Source of the DNA: Pseudomonas sp. WS 5079
GTDB taxonomy: Bacteria > Pseudomonadota > Gammaproteobacteria > Pseudomonadales > Pseudomonadaceae
Direction of reading: 5' to 3'
Length of the DNA stretch: 64,000 nt
Assembly (NCBI RefSeq): GCF_012985465.1
Contig: NZ_JAAQWN010000008.1
Span: forward strand, 248,001 to 312,000
The notes under the pieces are model-generated. The model did no database searches, had not been told where the DNA came from, and saw only the letters and a list, made by a program, of their open reading frames with translations. Position numbers and translations under genes: made by a program. Below, piece by piece: positions 15,791 to 25,590 of this stretch. Every line of letters begins with the position of its first letter. Position 1 is the stretch's first letter.

Positions 15791-17497
15791 ATGTTAAGCA
15801 CGCTGCTGGAATTTACGCTGGTCCTGGGGGTAATGACGGGGCTCGCCGTACTGATGGGTAAATGGCTGACCCGGGTCTTCACCGGGACCCACCATGCCTT
15901 GCCGGAACGCTATACCTATCGCCTGCTGGGCATCGACCCACAAGAAACCATGGGCTGGGCCCGTTTCGGTACGGCGCTGTTGTTGTCGAACGCGGCAATG
16001 ATGCTGCTGGGCTACCTGGTCCTGCGCCTGCAGGCGGTCATGCCGATCAACCCGCTGGGGCTCGCCGCGCAATCGCCGGACCTGGCGTTCAACACCGCCG
16101 CGTCCTTTATTACCAATACCAACTGGCAGGCGTACTCGGGCGAGACCAGCCTGTCGAACTTCAGCCAGATGGCGGTCATCACCTTTCTGATGTGCGTCGG
16201 CGCCACCTCCGGCGTGGTCGCGGCGGCCGGTTTCATTCGCGGCTTGAGCCGTTCCAATTCGGGCGATCTCGGTAACTTCTGGGTCGACTTCACCCGCACG
16301 CTGTACCGCGTGATGCTGCCGCTGTGCGTGGGCATGGCGCTGGTGTACGTCTGGCAGGGCATGCCGCAGACCTTCGCCTCCCAGGCCCTGGTCACCACCC
16401 TGGAAGGGGCGCAGCAACAGTTGATTGTCGGTGCGGTGGCCAGCTTTGAATCGATCAAGCACATCGGCACCAACGGCGGCGGGTTCTTCAGCATGAACGC
16501 CGCGCACCCGTTCGAAAACCCGACGCCGCTGACCAACATCCTGCATATCCTCAGCATGTTGCTGATCCCCTCGGCACTGACCTACACCTTCGGCAGCATG
16601 CTGATGCAACGTCGCCAGGGCTGGGTGTTTTTCGGCACCTTCCTGGTGATGTTCATCGGCTTCCTCGCCCTGGTCTACGGCGCCGAGCAAAGCGGCAACC
16701 CGCTGCTGACCCAGGCCGGCGCCAACCAGACCCTGTCGCAGGAGCACAGCGGCGGCAACATGGAAGGCAAGGAGCTGCGCTTCGGCATCGCCGACAGCAG
16801 CCTGTTCATTGCCACCACCACGGCGGCGACCACCGGTTCAGTCAACACCATGCACGACTCGCTGACCCCCATGGGCGGCTTCGTGCCCCTGGCGCAGATG
16901 ATGCTCAACTGCGTGTTCGGCGGCGACGGCGTGGGCTTTATCAACCTGATCCAGTACGCCCTGCTGACGGTGTTCCTGGTGGGCATGATGATCGGCCGCA
17001 GCCCGGAGTTCCTCGGCAAGAAAATCGAGGCGCGGGAGATCAAGCTGGTGATGCTCTCGGTGCTCGCGCACCCCATCAGCATCCTGGGTTTTACCGCCCT
17101 CGCCGCCCTGTGGCCCGACACCATGGCCAGCCTCAACAACATCGGCCCCCATGGGTTCAGCGAGGTGTTGTACGCCTACACCTCAGGCACCGCCAACAAC
17201 GGCTCGGCCTTTGCGGGCTTGAACGCCAACACGCCGTTTTTCAACACCACCATTGGCCTGGCGATGTTGATCGGGCGCTTCTTCACCATGCTGCCGATGC
17301 TGGCCGTGGCCGGCTCCCTGGCGATGAAAAAAACCGTGCCGGCCGGTGCCGGGACCATTCCCACCGCGACCCCGCTGTTCATGCTGCTGGTGGTGTTCGT
17401 GGTGCTGGTGGTCGGCGGCCTGACCTTTTTGCCGGCGCTCGCGCTCGGCCCGCTGGTGGAGCAACTGCAGTTGCTGTCCGGCCAGACGTACAACTGA
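15791..17497 (+). CDS. kdpA: KdpA, potassium-binding and translocating subunit
   Basis: The real start is 15791 (GGAG 7 bases before); the longest frame adds 19 spurious codons. The 568-residue membrane protein has the four pore loops of the Trk/Ktr/Kdp superfamily: [47 protein letters not shown] and [17 protein letters not shown]. It forms the selectivity filter of the high-affinity K+ pump that is induced under potassium limitation. KdpC follows 10 bases later, not KdpB. Confidence 0.97.
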   Translation: MLSTLLEFTLVLGVMTGLAVLMGKWLTRVFTGTHHALPERYTYRLLGIDPQETMGWARFGTALLLSNAAMMLLGYLVLRLQAVMPINPLGLAAQSPDLAFNTAASFITNTNWQAYSGETSLSNFSQMAVITFLMCVGATSGVVAAAGFIRGLSRSNSGDLGNFWVDFTRTLYRVMLPLCVGMALVYVWQGMPQTFASQALVTTLEGAQQQLIVGAVASFESIKHIGTNGGGFFSMNAAHPFENPTPLTNILHILSMLLIPSALTYTFGSMLMQRRQGWVFFGTFLVMFIGFLALVYGAEQSGNPLLTQAGANQTLSQEHSGGNMEGKELRFGIADSSLFIATTTAATTGSVNTMHDSLTPMGGFVPLAQMMLNCVFGGDGVGFINLIQYALLTVFLVGMMIGRSPEFLGKKIEAREIKLVMLSVLAHPISILGFTALAALWPDTMASLNNIGPHGFSEVLYAYTSGTANNGSAFAGLNANTPFFNTTIGLAMLIGRFFTMLPMLAVAGSLAMKKTVPAGAGTIPTATPLFMLLVVFVVLVVGGLTFLPALALGPLVEQLQLLSGQTYN

Positions 17498-17507
17498 GGA
17501 CACGTAG

Positions 17508-18161
17508 ATGACAACCCAATCGATATTCAAGGGGCTGTTGCGCCCGGTGCTGGTTTCGGCGGTGTTTTTCATGCTGTTGACGGGGCTCGCCTACCCGGCG
17601 TTCACCACCGTGGCCGCACAGCTGATGTTCCCGTTCCAGGCCCGCGGCTCGCTGATTGAACGCGATGGCCTGGTCATGGGCTCGACCCTGATCGGCCAGC
17701 ACTTCACCCGGGCGCAATACTTCCATGGCCGCCCGAGCATGACCCTGGGCGCCGACCCGCAAGACCCAGGCAAAAGCGTATCGCAGCCTTATAACGCCGG
17801 TTCCAGCGGCGCCAGCAACCTGGGCCCAACCAGCCAGAAACTGGTGGACCAGGTGGCCGCCCGCGTGCAGGCCTATCGCCTGGCCAACGGCCTGGCCGCC
17901 GACGCCCAGGTGCCGGTGGACGCGGTCACCGCTTCCGCCTCGGGCCTCGACCCGCATATTTCGGTGGCCAATGCGCGCCTGCAACTGCCACGGGTCGCGC
18001 GCCTGCGGCAGATCCCCGAAGCCGAACTGCTGCAACTGGTCAGCCAGCACACCAGCGCACGCACCCTCGGCCTGCTCGGCGAGCCACGGGTCAATGTGCT
18101 GCAACTCAACCTTGCGCTGGATGCCCGCCAGCCATCGCCGCCTATTGCGACCAGTGAGTAA
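17508..18161 (+). CDS. kdpC: KdpC, accessory subunit of the K+-transporting ATPase
   Basis: One N-terminal membrane helix (VLVSAVFFMLLTGLAYPAF) precedes the periplasmic domain with QARGSLIERDGLVMGSTLIG, HFHGRPS-like YFHGRPSMTL, NLGPTSQKL and VTASASGLDPHIS, all KdpC hallmarks. KdpC bridges KdpA and KdpB. At 217 residues it is slightly longer than the 190-200 usual. It sits between kdpA and kdpB, whereas the common order is A-B-C; spacing to kdpB is 12 bases, so expression is still coupled. Confidence 0.95.
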   Translation: MTTQSIFKGLLRPVLVSAVFFMLLTGLAYPAFTTVAAQLMFPFQARGSLIERDGLVMGSTLIGQHFTRAQYFHGRPSMTLGADPQDPGKSVSQPYNAGSSGASNLGPTSQKLVDQVAARVQAYRLANGLAADAQVPVDAVTASASGLDPHISVANARLQLPRVARLRQIPEAELLQLVSQHTSARTLGLLGEPRVNVLQLNLALDARQPSPPIATSE

Positions 18162-18173
18162 GAGATTGCCCTC

Positions 18174-20243
18174 ATGAAAAATGCTCGTTTACCTCTGTTT
18201 GATCGCGCCATCGTGCTCACCGCGTGTGGGGATGCGCTGAAGAAACTGCTCCCCCAGGCGCAATGGAAAAACCCGGTGATGTTCGTGGTCTACCTGGGCA
18301 GCATCCTCACCACCCTGCTGTGGTTCCAGTCCCTGGGCGGCCAGGGTGAAGCGCCCAGCGGTTTTATCCTCAGCATCACCTTGTGGCTGTGGTTCACCGT
18401 ACTGTTCGCCAACTTCGCCGAAGCCCTGGCCGAGGGCCGCAGCCGCGCCCAGGCCGCCAGCCTGCGCGGGATGAAACGCCAGACATTGGCCAAGTTGCTG
18501 CAACAGCCCAAGCACGGCGCCGCGTGGCTGCCGACCGAAGCGTCGCTGCTGCGCAAGGACCAGGTGGTGCTGATCGAAGCCGGCGACCTGGTGCCGCTCG
18601 ATGGCATCGTGATCGAGGGCGTGGCGTCGGTGGATGAAAGCGCGATCACCGGCGAATCGGCGCCGGTAATTCGCGAGTCCGGTGGCGATTTTTCCTCGGT
18701 CACCGGCGGCACGCGCGTGCTGTCGGACTGGTTGGTAGTGCGCATCAGCGTCAACCCCGGCGAGTCGTTCCTGGACCGCATGATCTCGATGGTCGAATCG
18801 GCCAAGCGCCAGAAAACCCCGAACGAAGTGGCCCTGACCATCCTGCTGGTGGGCCTGACGCTGTTGTTCCTGCTGGTGATCGCCACGCTGAGCCCTTACT
18901 CGATCTTCGCCGTGGCCATGAGCGGCAGCGGCAGCGTGGTCAGCGCCACGGTGCTGGTGGCGTTGCTGGTGTGCCTGATCCCCACCACCATCGGCGGCCT
19001 GCTCTCGGCCATCGGCGTGGCGGGCATGAGCCGGATGATGTCGGCCAATGTCATCGCCACCTCCGGGCGGGCGGTCGAGGCGGCGGGTGACGTCGACGTG
19101 TTGCTGCTGGACAAGACCGGCACCATCACCCTGGGCAATCGCCAGGCCAGCAGCTTTTTGCCGGCGCCGGGCATCCAGGAAGCGGACTTGGCGGATGCCG
19201 CGCAATTGGCCTCCCTGGCCGACGAAACTCCGGAAGGCCGCAGTATCGTGGTGCTGGCCAAGCAGAAGTTCGACATCCGCGCGCGGGACATCAACCAACT
19301 GGGTGCAAGCTTTGTGCACTTCACCGCGCAAACCCGCATGAGCGGGGTCGACCTGCCCGCAGGCCGGGCGATTCGCAAGGGCGCAGCCGACGCGATCCGC
19401 AGCCATATCGAAGCCTTGGGCGGCAGTTTTCCGTCAGCCTTGCAGGCCAGGGTCGATGAAGTCTCGCGGCGCGGCAGCACCCCGCTGGTGGTCAGCGACG
19501 GCGCCACGGCGCTAGGTGTGGTGGAGCTCAAGGACGTGGTCAAGAGCGGCATCAAGGAGCGCTTTGCCGAACTGCGACGCATGGGCATCAAGACCGTGAT
19601 GATCACCGGCGACAACCGCCTGACCGCCGCCGCCATTGCGGTGGAGGCCGGGGTGGATGACTTCCTCGCCGAGGCCCGCCCGGAAGACAAGCTGCAATTG
19701 ATCCGCGACTACCAGGCCAAGGGCAAGCTCGTGGCCATGACCGGCGATGGCACCAACGACGCGCCGGCGCTAGCCCAGGCCGACGTGGCGGTGGCGATGA
19801 ACAGCGGCACCCAGGCTGCCAAGGAGGCCGGCAACATGGTCGACCTCGACAGCAACCCGACCAAGCTGATCGAAGTGGTCGAGGTGGGTAAACAGATGCT
19901 GATGACCCGCGGCGCCCTCACCACCTTCAGCGTGGCGAATGACGTGGCGAAGTACTTTGCAATCATCCCGGCGGCGTTTGTCGCGACCTATCCGCAGCTC
20001 GGCGCGTTGAACGTGATGCAACTGAGCAGCCCCAACTCGGCGATTCTCAGCGCGGTGATTTTCAACGCGCTGATCATCGTCGCGCTGATTCCCCTGGCCC
20101 TGCGCGGCGTGACTTACCGCGCAATCGGTGCGGCGGCGCTGCTCAACCGCAACCTGCTGGTCTATGGCCTGGGCGGGGTGTTGGTGCCGTTTGCCGGGAT
20201 CAAGCTGATCGACATGCTCTTGACCGCAGTGGGCTTGGTGTAA
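18174..20243 (+). CDS. kdpB: KdpB, P-type ATPase subunit
   Basis: This 689-residue P-type ATPase has the phosphorylation site DKTGTIT, the actuator loop TGES (its Ser is the inhibitory phosphorylation site known in E. coli KdpB), the nucleotide-domain lysine in RKGAADA, MITGDN and the hinge [20 protein letters not shown]. It hydrolyses ATP to drive K+ through KdpA. The protein is intact despite its unusual position after kdpC. A cluster of four REP elements separates it from kdpD. Confidence 0.97.
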   Translation: MKNARLPLFDRAIVLTACGDALKKLLPQAQWKNPVMFVVYLGSILTTLLWFQSLGGQGEAPSGFILSITLWLWFTVLFANFAEALAEGRSRAQAASLRGMKRQTLAKLLQQPKHGAAWLPTEASLLRKDQVVLIEAGDLVPLDGIVIEGVASVDESAITGESAPVIRESGGDFSSVTGGTRVLSDWLVVRISVNPGESFLDRMISMVESAKRQKTPNEVALTILLVGLTLLFLLVIATLSPYSIFAVAMSGSGSVVSATVLVALLVCLIPTTIGGLLSAIGVAGMSRMMSANVIATSGRAVEAAGDVDVLLLDKTGTITLGNRQASSFLPAPGIQEADLADAAQLASLADETPEGRSIVVLAKQKFDIRARDINQLGASFVHFTAQTRMSGVDLPAGRAIRKGAADAIRSHIEALGGSFPSALQARVDEVSRRGSTPLVVSDGATALGVVELKDVVKSGIKERFAELRRMGIKTVMITGDNRLTAAAIAVEAGVDDFLAEARPEDKLQLIRDYQAKGKLVAMTGDGTNDAPALAQADVAVAMNSGTQAAKEAGNMVDLDSNPTKLIEVVEVGKQMLMTRGALTTFSVANDVAKYFAIIPAAFVATYPQLGALNVMQLSSPNSAILSAVIFNALIIVALIPLALRGVTYRAIGAAALLNRNLLVYGLGGVLVPFAGIKLIDMLLTAVGLV

Positions 20244-20257
20244 CGACTCACCCCCAT

Positions 20258-20478
20258 GTGGGAGCGGGCTTGCCCTAATGCCAATCAGTTAAGCGAACGC
20301 AATGCTCAAAGCGGTGAAGATCAAATGTGGGAGCGGGCTTGTCGGATCGCCGCATCGCCGCGAAGACGTCGGCCCAGCAGACATTGATGTTGACTGACCC
20401 ACTGCTTTCGCGAGCAAGCCCGCTCCCACAGGGGATCTGCGCTTGACTGACTGCCATTAAGGCAAGCCCGCTCCCACA
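20258..20478. repeat. Cluster of four REP elements between kdpB and kdpD
   Basis: Two forward copies (GTGGGAGCGGGCTTG at 20258 and 20328) and two inverted copies (20408-20430 and 20461-20478) fill most of the 260-base gap. They can fold into stable stems that would protect or end the structural-gene transcript before kdpD. Confidence 0.9.
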
Positions 20479-20504
20479 CTTGAACCGCATTGACCAGGAA
20501 TGAC

Positions 20505-23156
20505 ATGCCCGCCTTAAACAACGCACGCCCCGACCCCGACGCCCTGCTCGCTCGGGTCCAACAAGAAGAACAGGCCGCCTTGCGCGGCAAATTGCGTATC
20601 TACTTTGGCTCCAACGCCGGGGTCGGCAAGACCTGTGCGATGCTCGAAGCGGCGCGCCGCGAAACTGGCCGTGGCCGTGACGTACTGGCCGGCGTGGTGG
20701 AAACCCACGGCCGCCAGGACACCGCCGAGCTGCTCCACGGCCTCGAACAACTGCCTCGCGCCCAGCACCTGCACCGTGAATTCGCCCTCAGCGAATTTGA
20801 CCTCGACGCCGCCCTCTTGCGCCATCCTGGCGTGTTACTGGTGGACGAACTGGCCCACAGCAACGTGCCCGGCTCACGCCACCCCAAACGCTGGCAAGAC
20901 GTGGAAGAACTGCTCAGCGCCGGCATCGACGTGTGGACCACCCTCAATGTGCAGCACCTGGAAAGCCTGAATGACCTGGTCAGCGGGATCATCGGCATAC
21001 GTGTGCGTGAAACGGTGCCCGACCATGTGTTCGATAACGCCCACGAAGTGGTGGTGATCGACCTGCCGCCCGACGATCTGCTGCAACGCCTCAAGGACGG
21101 CAAGGTGTACCTGGGCCCGGCGGCGGCACGCGCGTCTGAGCATTTTTTCCGCAAGGGCAACCTGTTGGCGCTGCGCGAGCTGGCCCTGCGGCGCACGGCC
21201 GACCGGGTCGACACGCAGATGCGCGTGTACCGCCGCGAACAGTCGATCAAGACCCTGTGGCCGGCCCGCGAACGGCTGTTGGTCGGCGTGGCCGGGGATG
21301 CCGGCGATGAACGCCTGGTGCGTGAAGCGGCGCGCCTGGCGCAAAAACTGGAGGCCGACTGGATTGTCGTGCACGTGGCCTCGGCCCAGGCGCGCGGCGC
21401 CAGGCGCTACTCGAGCGCGATGAAAACCCTGGCCCTGGCCGAAGAGTTCGGCGCCGATACCGCCACGCTGCCGGGCATGGACGTCGCCGAAGCGCTGGTG
21501 GCCTGTGCCCGTGAGCACAACGCCAGTCGCCTGGTACTCGGCCATCATCCGCGCCGCCGGTGGCAGTTCTGGCATCAGTCGGTCAGCGATCGGATCAGCC
21601 GCCACCACCCGCAAATCGACCAGATCGTGATGGCCCACGGCCTGCTGCCGGGCACGCCTGCCGTGCCCGAAAAAACAGCAACATTGCCCGGTACGCGATT
21701 GGCCTATCTCTGGGCCAGCCTGGCCTGTTTCGCGGCCAGCGCCGTGGCCGCACTGCTGTTGCAAGTGTTCGACCTGGCCAACGTGGTCATGCTGTTTTTG
21801 CTCACGGTGGTGCTGGTAGCGCTGCGCTTTGGACGCGGCCCCGGCGTGTGGGCAGCGATGCTCGCGGTGCTGTGTTTTGACTTCTTTTTCGTCCAGCCAC
21901 GCTACTCATTCACGGTCAACGACACCCAGTACTTCTTCACCTTTGCCTTGATGCTCGGCATCGCCCTGATCACCGGCCAACTCACCGCGCGCCTGCGCCA
22001 CGAAGCGCGCACCGCCGCCGCACGGGAACGCCGCGCGACCTCCCTGGCGCGCCTGGCCCGCGACCTGTCGGCGGCGCTGACGGTGGAGCAAATCAGTGAA
22101 GTCGCGCTGCGCACCTTCAGTGGCGTCTTCGAAGCACGGGTCGGCCTGGCCCTGCCCGACGCCGCCAATGGCGTCCACAGCGTGAGCGCCGCTGGGCTGC
22201 CGATCGACGACAGCATCGCGCAATGGGCATACGACCACGGCCACCCCGCTGGCCACGGCACCGACACTTTGTCGGCGGCCAAGGGCTGTTACTGGCCACT
22301 CAAGGCGCCGATGCGCGTGCGCGGCGTGCTGGTGCTGGAACTGGCCCAACGCGATCGCTTGAACGACCCGCAAGAACGTCGCCTGCTGGAAGCCTGCATG
22401 AGCCAACTGGCGATTGCCCTGGAGCGCGTGCATTTCGTTGAAGTGGCACAAAGCACCCTGGTGCAGATGGAAGGCGAGAAAATGCGCAACACCCTGCTCG
22501 CGGCAATCTCCCATGACCTGCGCACGCCGCTGACCACCCTGATCGGCGCCGCCGAGACCGCCCTGCCCCACGCCCCGGCGGGGCCACTGAACGAGCTGCT
22601 GCATGGCATCCACGAACAGGCCATATCCATGCAGCGCCTGATCGAAAACCTGTTGGACATGGCGCGCCTGCAAGAGCGCGGTGTGCGCCTGAACCGCCAA
22701 TGGCACTCCCTGGAAGAAATCGTCGGCAGCGCCCTGCGCCAATTGCGTGAACCACTGGCGCACCACCGCGTACACACCACGCTCGACGCACAGTTGCCGC
22801 TGGTGGAAGTCGATGGGCTGCTGATCGAGCGGGTGCTGGTCAACCTGCTGGACAACGCCGCCAAGTACACCCCGCCGGGCACCACCATCAGCGTGGCCGC
22901 CAGCCAGGCCGGCGAGCAGATTGTGCTTGAGGTCAGCGACACCGGCCCCGGTCGCGCGCCGACCAATCTGTTCGAGCCCTTCACGCGCGGCCAGCAGGAA
23001 TCGTCGGTGGCCGGCATCGGCCTGGGCCTGGCGCTGGTCAAGCGCATCGTCGAGGCCCACGGCGGGCGCATCCAGGCCAACCCCGGCCGCACGGGCGGCA
23101 TGCATTTCACCATCACGCTACCCGCAGGCACCCCGCCTGCCATGGAACCCTTATGA
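20505..23156 (+). CDS. kdpD: KdpD, osmosensitive K+ sensor histidine kinase
   Basis: The start is 20505 (AGGAA 4 bases before; a TTG 15 bases earlier is less likely), giving 883 residues. In order: the KdpD N-terminal domain with Walker A GSNAGVGKT and LVDELAHSNVPGSRHPKRW; a universal-stress-protein-like domain (about 245-370); four membrane helices (about 395-490); a GAF-like domain (about 520-640); HisKA with the phospho-acceptor in LAAISHDLRTPL; and HATPase with NLLDNAAKYTP, DTGPG and GIGLGLALVKRI. It senses low K+/high ionic strength and phosphorylates KdpE. The kdpE start overlaps its stop by four bases. Confidence 0.96.
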   Translation: MPALNNARPDPDALLARVQQEEQAALRGKLRIYFGSNAGVGKTCAMLEAARRETGRGRDVLAGVVETHGRQDTAELLHGLEQLPRAQHLHREFALSEFDLDAALLRHPGVLLVDELAHSNVPGSRHPKRWQDVEELLSAGIDVWTTLNVQHLESLNDLVSGIIGIRVRETVPDHVFDNAHEVVVIDLPPDDLLQRLKDGKVYLGPAAARASEHFFRKGNLLALRELALRRTADRVDTQMRVYRREQSIKTLWPARERLLVGVAGDAGDERLVREAARLAQKLEADWIVVHVASAQARGARRYSSAMKTLALAEEFGADTATLPGMDVAEALVACAREHNASRLVLGHHPRRRWQFWHQSVSDRISRHHPQIDQIVMAHGLLPGTPAVPEKTATLPGTRLAYLWASLACFAASAVAALLLQVFDLANVVMLFLLTVVLVALRFGRGPGVWAAMLAVLCFDFFFVQPRYSFTVNDTQYFFTFALMLGIALITGQLTARLRHEARTAAARERRATSLARLARDLSAALTVEQISEVALRTFSGVFEARVGLALPDAANGVHSVSAAGLPIDDSIAQWAYDHGHPAGHGTDTLSAAKGCYWPLKAPMRVRGVLVLELAQRDRLNDPQERRLLEACMSQLAIALERVHFVEVAQSTLVQMEGEKMRNTLLAAISHDLRTPLTTLIGAAETALPHAPAGPLNELLHGIHEQAISMQRLIENLLDMARLQERGVRLNRQWHSLEEIVGSALRQLREPLAHHRVHTTLDAQLPLVEVDGLLIERVLVNLLDNAAKYTPPGTTISVAASQAGEQIVLEVSDTGPGRAPTNLFEPFTRGQQESSVAGIGLGLALVKRIVEAHGGRIQANPGRTGGMHFTITLPAGTPPAMEPL

Positions 23157-23845
23157 GCACTGCACGCATCCTGATTGTTGAAGACGAGGCCAATATCCGC
23201 CGCTTTGTGCGCATTGCCCTGCAAGACGAAGGCTTTCAGGTGTTCGAGGCCGACAGCGTCAAACGTGGGCTGATTCATGCCGCCAGCCGTCAGCCGGACC
23301 TGGTGATTGTCGACCTTGGCTTGCCGGACAGCGATGGCAAGCAACTGATCAGCGAACTGCGCGGCTGGCTGGCGGTGCCGATCCTGGTGCTGTCGGCGCG
23401 TGACCGTGAAGAAGAAAAAGTCGCCGCCCTGGACGCGGGCGCCGATGACTACCTGACCAAGCCGTTTGGCGTGCCCGAGTTGCTCGCGCGTATCCGCGCC
23501 CAACTGCGCCGGCACGGGCACACCGGCACGGTGGTAGCCACCAGCAAGGTGGCGTTTGGCGAGATTGCAGTGGACCTGGCGACCCACCAAGTGTGGCGCT
23601 CAGGCCAACCGGTGCACTTGACGCCCATCGAGTACCGCCTGCTCTGCGCCATGGTTCGCGGCCAGAACCGCGTACTGACGCACCGGCAACTGCTGCTGGA
23701 AGTGTGGGGCCTGGATTACGTCGACCGCGCCCACTATCTGCGGGTGCATATGGCGCATCTGCGGCAAAAGCTGGAGGTGGATCCGGCACAGCCGCAGTAC
23801 TTCATTACCGAACTGCAGGTGGGCTACCGGTTGGTGGGGTTGTAG
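23153..23845 (+). CDS. kdpE: KdpE, OmpR-type response regulator
   Basis: The receiver domain (1-115) has the acidic pocket ILIVEDEA, the phospho-accepting Asp in VIVDLGLPDSDGK, LSARDREEEK and the Lys in DYLTKPFG. The winged-helix output domain (about 125-230) ends in VHMAHLRQKLE and ELQVGYRL. Phosphorylated KdpE activates the kdp structural genes. Translation is coupled to kdpD through an ATGA overlap. A terminator follows 24 bases after the stop. Confidence 0.96.
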   Translation: MSTARILIVEDEANIRRFVRIALQDEGFQVFEADSVKRGLIHAASRQPDLVIVDLGLPDSDGKQLISELRGWLAVPILVLSARDREEEKVAALDAGADDYLTKPFGVPELLARIRAQLRRHGHTGTVVATSKVAFGEIAVDLATHQVWRSGQPVHLTPIEYRLLCAMVRGQNRVLTHRQLLLEVWGLDYVDRAHYLRVHMAHLRQKLEVDPAQPQYFITELQVGYRLVGL

Positions 23846-23869
23846 AACCGCAAATCCCGGGCACAAAAA

Positions 23870-23892
23870 AGCCCGCTCATTGAGCGGGCTTT
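23870..23892 (+). terminator. Terminator of kdpDE
   Basis: AGCCCGCTCA and TGAGCGGGCT form a near-perfect stem preceded by an A run and followed by TT. It probably works in both directions. Confidence 0.75.
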
Positions 23893-23932
23893 GCGGGGTG
23901 ACCTGGCGTTCAGCATTCCAGGTAACCGAATA

Positions 23933-23950
23933 TGGCGCAGCGGACGGGAT
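23933..23950. other. Candidate attachment site: 3' end of a tRNA-Asp-like gene
   Basis: TGGCGCAGCGGACGGGA reads, on the minus strand, TCCCGTCCGCTGCGCCA, i.e. the T-arm end, acceptor strand and CCA of a tRNA. From memory it fits Pseudomonas tRNA-Asp. The rest of a tRNA is absent, as expected for the truncated copy left at one end of an integrated element. It marks the change from core genes to island-like sequence. Confidence 0.5.
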
Positions 23951-24687
23951 CATAACTCATCCTCTAAATCATTGAAAGCTTCAGCTTTCTGTCGCTCAGC
24001 ATACCGCTGATGGACTTGATTATGTACTCATTATTTTAAGTTGGGAATTACGATGCTCAGCGACTCTCTGAATGGCCCGAATAGATTACTTTGGACCAGC
24101 TTGACGTTCGCGAGCACCTGATACGTCTTGGTAACGTCAAAACCTCGGAGCCGGAACCCAGTCGCTATGTAGTGGTCGACTGATCCCAGCCAGATGTAGC
24201 ATTGCCCATTACCGTTGCTGCGGCTCTACGTAAAGCAGTTGACTAAAGCCAGAAATCGGCCAATTGCGGACATTCCGTGCTAATCACTGTAGGTCAATGA
24301 TCATGCGTTCGGTTTCAATCGAATGCCTCGCAATCGTAGCCTGCCGTCTCAGAGTTCAAACTTCCGGCTCTCGCCAACCCTGCAAAGCGTGCCAAGGCGT
24401 TCAAGCTGACCAAAGCTGCCATTAGTGACCGACTGCTTTCGAGCTCTGAATAGTTACTCGTTAGGACATATGTAAGCACTGCGTTTTTTCCCCCGCCCCA
24501 CGAACAAGCACCCGAGCAGCGTCGGCACATCCAAGCACTACAGACACCACCCACACACTGCGCACCACATCAATGCGTAACACCTGCTATCGCACGCAAT
24601 TAGCGCACCTCTCCCGACTTCCCATCCTCTCCTACGCCCCTATTCGCGCAAGCTACCTCCTGGCACGCTTCATGCTCTTGTATTAAT
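23951..24687. other. Gene-poor left end of the island
   Basis: About 740 bases with lower GC and no convincing gene. Short open stretches (for example one ending in ALANPAKRAKAFKLTKAA near 24350-24445, plus strand) look protein-like but have no start and several stops, so they may be remnants of decayed genes. No inverted-repeat ends of an IS were recognised. Confidence 0.4.
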
Positions 24688-24704
24688 ATTCAAGTTACTT
24701 GAAT
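24688..24704. promoter_or_regulatory. 17-bp palindromic operator (copy 1)
   Basis: ATTCAAGTTACTTGAAT is a perfect palindrome around a central T, 31 bases upstream of the first ABC gene. An identical palindrome with central A lies before the BMP operon at 30801. The XRE-cupin regulator encoded between them is the likely binder. Confidence 0.65.
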
Positions 24705-24734
24705 AACAATTTGAGGAATTCAAGGGGAATACCA

Positions 24735-25583
24735 ATGACGCGTTTCACTCTAAAAGCACTCTCGCTGTCGCTCGTCACGCTGTGCAGTATTTCTCTAGCG
24801 CACGCAGACGATTTGCTGCAGCGCATCAAGCAGAAAAACGAGATAGTCGTTGCCACCGAGGCGCGTTTCGCGCCGTTCGAGTCGGTAGAAAATGGCAAGA
24901 TTGTCGGCTATGGCGCAGACCTGATGCATTACGTACTGGATGCTGACTTGCCCGGCGTTAAGGTGCGCCAGCTCGATCTACCGTTCCAGGGGATTTTGCC
25001 AGGCTTGGATACCCGTAAATTCGACTTCGTCGTGACATCAGTGACAGTCAATAAAGCGCGTTTTGAGCAATTCGCCTTTACCGTCCCCATTGCCGAGTCC
25101 ACCGTTGCATTGCTCAAGCGCGCCGACGATAACAATATCAAGGCATTGACCGACTTGAACGGTCGGGTGATTGGCTCTCAGGCAGGTTCCGGCCAGCTGG
25201 CAGTGCTACAAGCACTGGACACCAAGCTCAAAGCTGAAGGCCAACCGGGCCTCAAGCGGATCAAAGAGTATGTGAGCTTCGATGAAGCTTATGCGGATCT
25301 GGCCAATGGTCGTCTCGATGGCGTGGCACAGTCGCTTTCCAACCTAGGCCCATTGATGAAAGCTCGTCCGGGGCTTTTCACAACGCTGCCGGAGATGGTG
25401 GGTCCAGTGACGTATTTCGGCTGGGTCGGTCGCAAGGATGCTGACAGCGCAAGCCTGGTGAAGCTATTTAGCGAGGGCATTGCCCGTGCAGGAAAAGATG
25501 GCACCTTAAAGACGCTGCAAGATAAGTGGTTTGGTTTCACCATGGACTTGCCTGCTGATGCCATGCCAGTACCGAGCATCTGA
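24735..25583 (+). CDS. ABC transporter periplasmic binding protein, family 3
   Basis: Start 24735 is chosen because AAGGGGAA lies just upstream and a signal peptide follows (MTRFTLKALSLSLVTLCSIS ending LAHA). The mature protein opens DDLLQRIKQKNEIVVATEAR, FAPFESVENGKIVGYGADL, the amino-acid-binding fold of GlnH/HisJ type, with the FDFVVTSVTVNKAR block. It delivers a small polar, amino-acid-like ligand to the two permeases and ATPase encoded next. A close paralogue lies at 44700-45551 beside the creatinase-like gene; the two share the PFQGILPGL and GRKDADSASLVK blocks, so the ligands are probably related. Confidence 0.92.
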   Translation: MTRFTLKALSLSLVTLCSISLAHADDLLQRIKQKNEIVVATEARFAPFESVENGKIVGYGADLMHYVLDADLPGVKVRQLDLPFQGILPGLDTRKFDFVVTSVTVNKARFEQFAFTVPIAESTVALLKRADDNNIKALTDLNGRVIGSQAGSGQLAVLQALDTKLKAEGQPGLKRIKEYVSFDEAYADLANGRLDGVAQSLSNLGPLMKARPGLFTTLPEMVGPVTYFGWVGRKDADSASLVKLFSEGIARAGKDGTLKTLQDKWFGFTMDLPADAMPVPSI

Positions 25584-25590
25584 GCCGCTG

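Noticed and set aside
24315-24554. 79-codon minus-strand frame in the gene-poor left end of the island
   Set aside because: Cys/Trp-rich odd composition, no ribosome binding site and no family resemblance.
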